From: CBFIJI01 sp965662885
Lineage (GTDB): Bacteria; Bacteroidota; Bacteroidia; Flavobacteriales; Flavobacteriaceae
Reading direction: 5' to 3'
NCBI GenBank assembly: GCA_965662885.1
Contig: CBFIJI010000002.1
Span: forward strand, 28,618-92,617
Length of the DNA stretch: 64,000 nucleotides
Below the pieces are notes generated by a model that saw only the letters and a program-made list of their open reading frames with translations, was not told the origin of the DNA and made no database searches. Below, piece by piece: positions 62,856-64,000 of the stretch. Position 1 is the first letter of the stretch. Every line of letters starts with the position of its first letter. Both the position numbers and the translations under genes were made by a program.

Positions 62856-63746
62856 TTAATTGTTATAACCGAAACGTTTTAACTGCATATTATTGGAGCG
62901 CCAATTTTTTGCGACTTTAACATACAATTCAAGGTGAATTTTTTTACCGAAGAAGTCTTGAAGTGATTTCCGTGCACCCACTCCAACACGTTTTAGGGCA
63001 CTTCCTTTATGACCGATTAAAATTCCTTTTTGTGTTTCCCGTTCTACCATAATAACGGAGCGGATTTTGATGATTTTTGGATCTTCATGAAATTCATCAG
63101 TGACCACTTCAACGGAGTAGGGAATTTCTTTGTCATAGTATTCTAAAATTCGTTCCCTGATCGCTTCGTTGACAAAAAAGCGTTCTGGTTTATCGGTTAA
63201 CTGATCTTTAGGGAAATAAGCAGGACCCTCTGGGAGTGCATCAACAAGAAAAGTGAGCAACTCAGGGATAAAAAAACCTGTAAGTGCTGAAATAGGATAA
63301 ATTGCTGCTTTGGGAGTTACTTTTTTCCAATGTGCCACGGTTGCTTCCAAGGCCTCTTGGTCTGCTTGATCTATCTTATTGATGAGGATCAACAGAGGTG
63401 CCTTGGATTTTTGAATTTTATCAAACACATGAGGATCTTTCATTTCTGGTTCATCAACCGTGGTCATATAAAGTAATAAATCAGCATCAATAAGGGATTC
63501 TTTTACAAAATTCATCATTGAATTTTGCATCTCGTACGCGGGTTTTATTACGCCTGGGGTGTCCGAAAGGACCATTTGAAAATCTTCCCCATTGATGATT
63601 CCTAATATTCGATGACGAGTGGTTTGTGCTTTGGCAGTGATGATGGATAGTTCACGACCCACCAAAGCATTCATCAAAGTAGACTTTCCTACATTGGGAT
63701 TTCCAATGATGGAAATATAACCTGATTTATGTTTTTTATCTTCCAT
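62856..63746 (-). CDS. era: Ribosome-assembly GTPase Era
   Basis: A 296-residue GTPase needed for 16S rRNA maturation and 30S assembly. G1 GNPNVGKST lies near residue 15, G3 DTPG and G4 NKID follow, and the C-terminal KH domain holds GILIGHKGSALKRVGVGAR. Length is normal. Its start lies 79 bp from the divergent tRNA gene. A perfect -7 TATCTTTG lies just 11 bp before the ATG, so the leader would be very short. Confidence 0.97.
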   Translation of the reverse strand: MEDKKHKSGYISIIGNPNVGKSTLMNALVGRELSIITAKAQTTRHRILGIINGEDFQMVLSDTPGVIKPAYEMQNSMMNFVKESLIDADLLLYMTTVDEPEMKDPHVFDKIQKSKAPLLILINKIDQADQEALEATVAHWKKVTPKAAIYPISALTGFFIPELLTFLVDALPEGPAYFPKDQLTDKPERFFVNEAIRERILEYYDKEIPYSVEVVTDEFHEDPKIIKIRSVIMVERETQKGILIGHKGSALKRVGVGARKSLQDFFGKKIHLELYVKVAKNWRSNNMQLKRFGYNN

Positions 63747-63756
63747 AGTTTCGGTT

Positions 63757-63764
63757 CAAAGATA
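63757..63764 (-). promoter_or_regulatory. Candidate -7 element of the era promoter
   Basis: On the minus strand TATCTTTG is an exact TAnnTTTG match 11 bp upstream of the era ATG. Transcription would begin about 4 nt before the start codon, so the mRNA would be nearly leaderless. No TTG at -33 spacing is seen. Confidence 0.45.
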
Positions 63765-63785
63765 AAAACTTAGGTTTCAAACCAC

Positions 63786-63815
63786 TTGTTTAACGTAATA
63801 AAGTTTGTATCTTTG
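63786..63815 (+). promoter_or_regulatory. Promoter of the initiator tRNA gene
   Basis: TTG (63786-63788), 19 bp spacer, TATCTTTG (63808-63815): a complete match to the Bacteroidota sigma-A promoter (TTG-N19-TAnnTTTG). The tRNA begins 11 bp downstream. This is the best promoter in the window. Confidence 0.78.
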
Positions 63816-63825
63816 CAGTCTAAAT

Positions 63826-63898
<73 letters not shown>

Positions 63899-63903
63899 CA
63901 ACG

Positions 63904-63938
63904 ACCCTTGTTAATCACCTGATTTTCAAGGGTTTTTT
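63904..63938 (+). terminator. Terminator after tRNA-fMet
   Basis: ACCCTTG (63904-63910) pairs with CAAGGGT (63927-63933) across a 16-base loop, followed by T6. It starts 6 bp after the tRNA. Confidence 0.7.
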
Positions 63939-64000
63939 GTTTAAATAATCTTTTTATGGCATCATATTGGCATCAAAAGCAATAATAAACCCGTTTTAAG

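Noticed and set aside
63939..64000. Attachment site or integrase start after the tRNA gene
   Set aside because: The last 62 bp hold only a short GGCATCA repeat (about 63958-63976) and a 9-codon frame; no tRNA-end duplication or recombinase is visible.

Overview
The window looks like a chromosomal segment of a marine member of the Flavobacteriaceae (Bacteroidota). The evidence is a complete gldKLMN gliding/type IX secretion core, two SusC/SusD outer-membrane uptake pairs, many lipoproteins with Bacteroidota-type lipoboxes, promoters matching TTG-N19-TAnnTTTG, low GC, and two sulfatases. Species cannot be fixed by eye.

Layout. Positions 1-14068 are mostly minus-strand housekeeping. A GAF-type methionine sulfoxide reductase, purH and mreBCD (mreD cut by the window edge) form one run. 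groES-groEL lie downstream of a second run: miaB, a sigma-54 activator, lptE, a TPR protein and secG. A SulP anion transporter with a persulfide-dioxygenase-like MBL/rhodanese protein follows. Positions 14302-22605 read rightward: topA, an arginase-fold protein that has lost metal ligands, then gldK, gldL, gldM and gldN, closed by a strong terminator. Positions 22679-37623 are mixed: a flavin oxidoreductase, an ABC-F ATPase, a CPXCG protein, a DUF5916 protein, trxB, a NagB/PIG-L fusion flanked by two DUF6503 lipoproteins, an M20 amidohydrolase, a DASS transporter and a serine hydrolase. Positions 37717-41446 hold a sulfatase, an exported RidA-like lipoprotein, a DUF3078 protein and an unknown small exported protein.

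Positions 41891-59954 hold the main accessory region. A first SusC/SusD pair is followed by a paralogous second pair whose codon use looks tuned for high expression. A five-gene operon then follows: a 1183-residue FG-GAP/ASPIC lipoprotein, an exported nucleoside hydrolase, a GRP-type sugar permease, ribokinase and an ADP-ribosylglycohydrolase-family lipoprotein. Together these resemble the ribose-scavenging (rus) locus described in Bacteroides thetaiotaomicron: outer-membrane capture of nucleosides or ADP-ribose-like compounds, glycosidic cleavage outside the cytoplasm, ribose import, and phosphorylation to ribose-5-phosphate. A marine version with a large added FG-GAP lipoprotein and no adjacent regulator is the most interesting system here.

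Positions 59957-64000 hold a second sulfatase, a PDZ lipoprotein, era, and an initiator tRNA-Met with a textbook Bacteroidota promoter and a terminator. I saw no insertion sequence, prophage, rRNA or CRISPR array.
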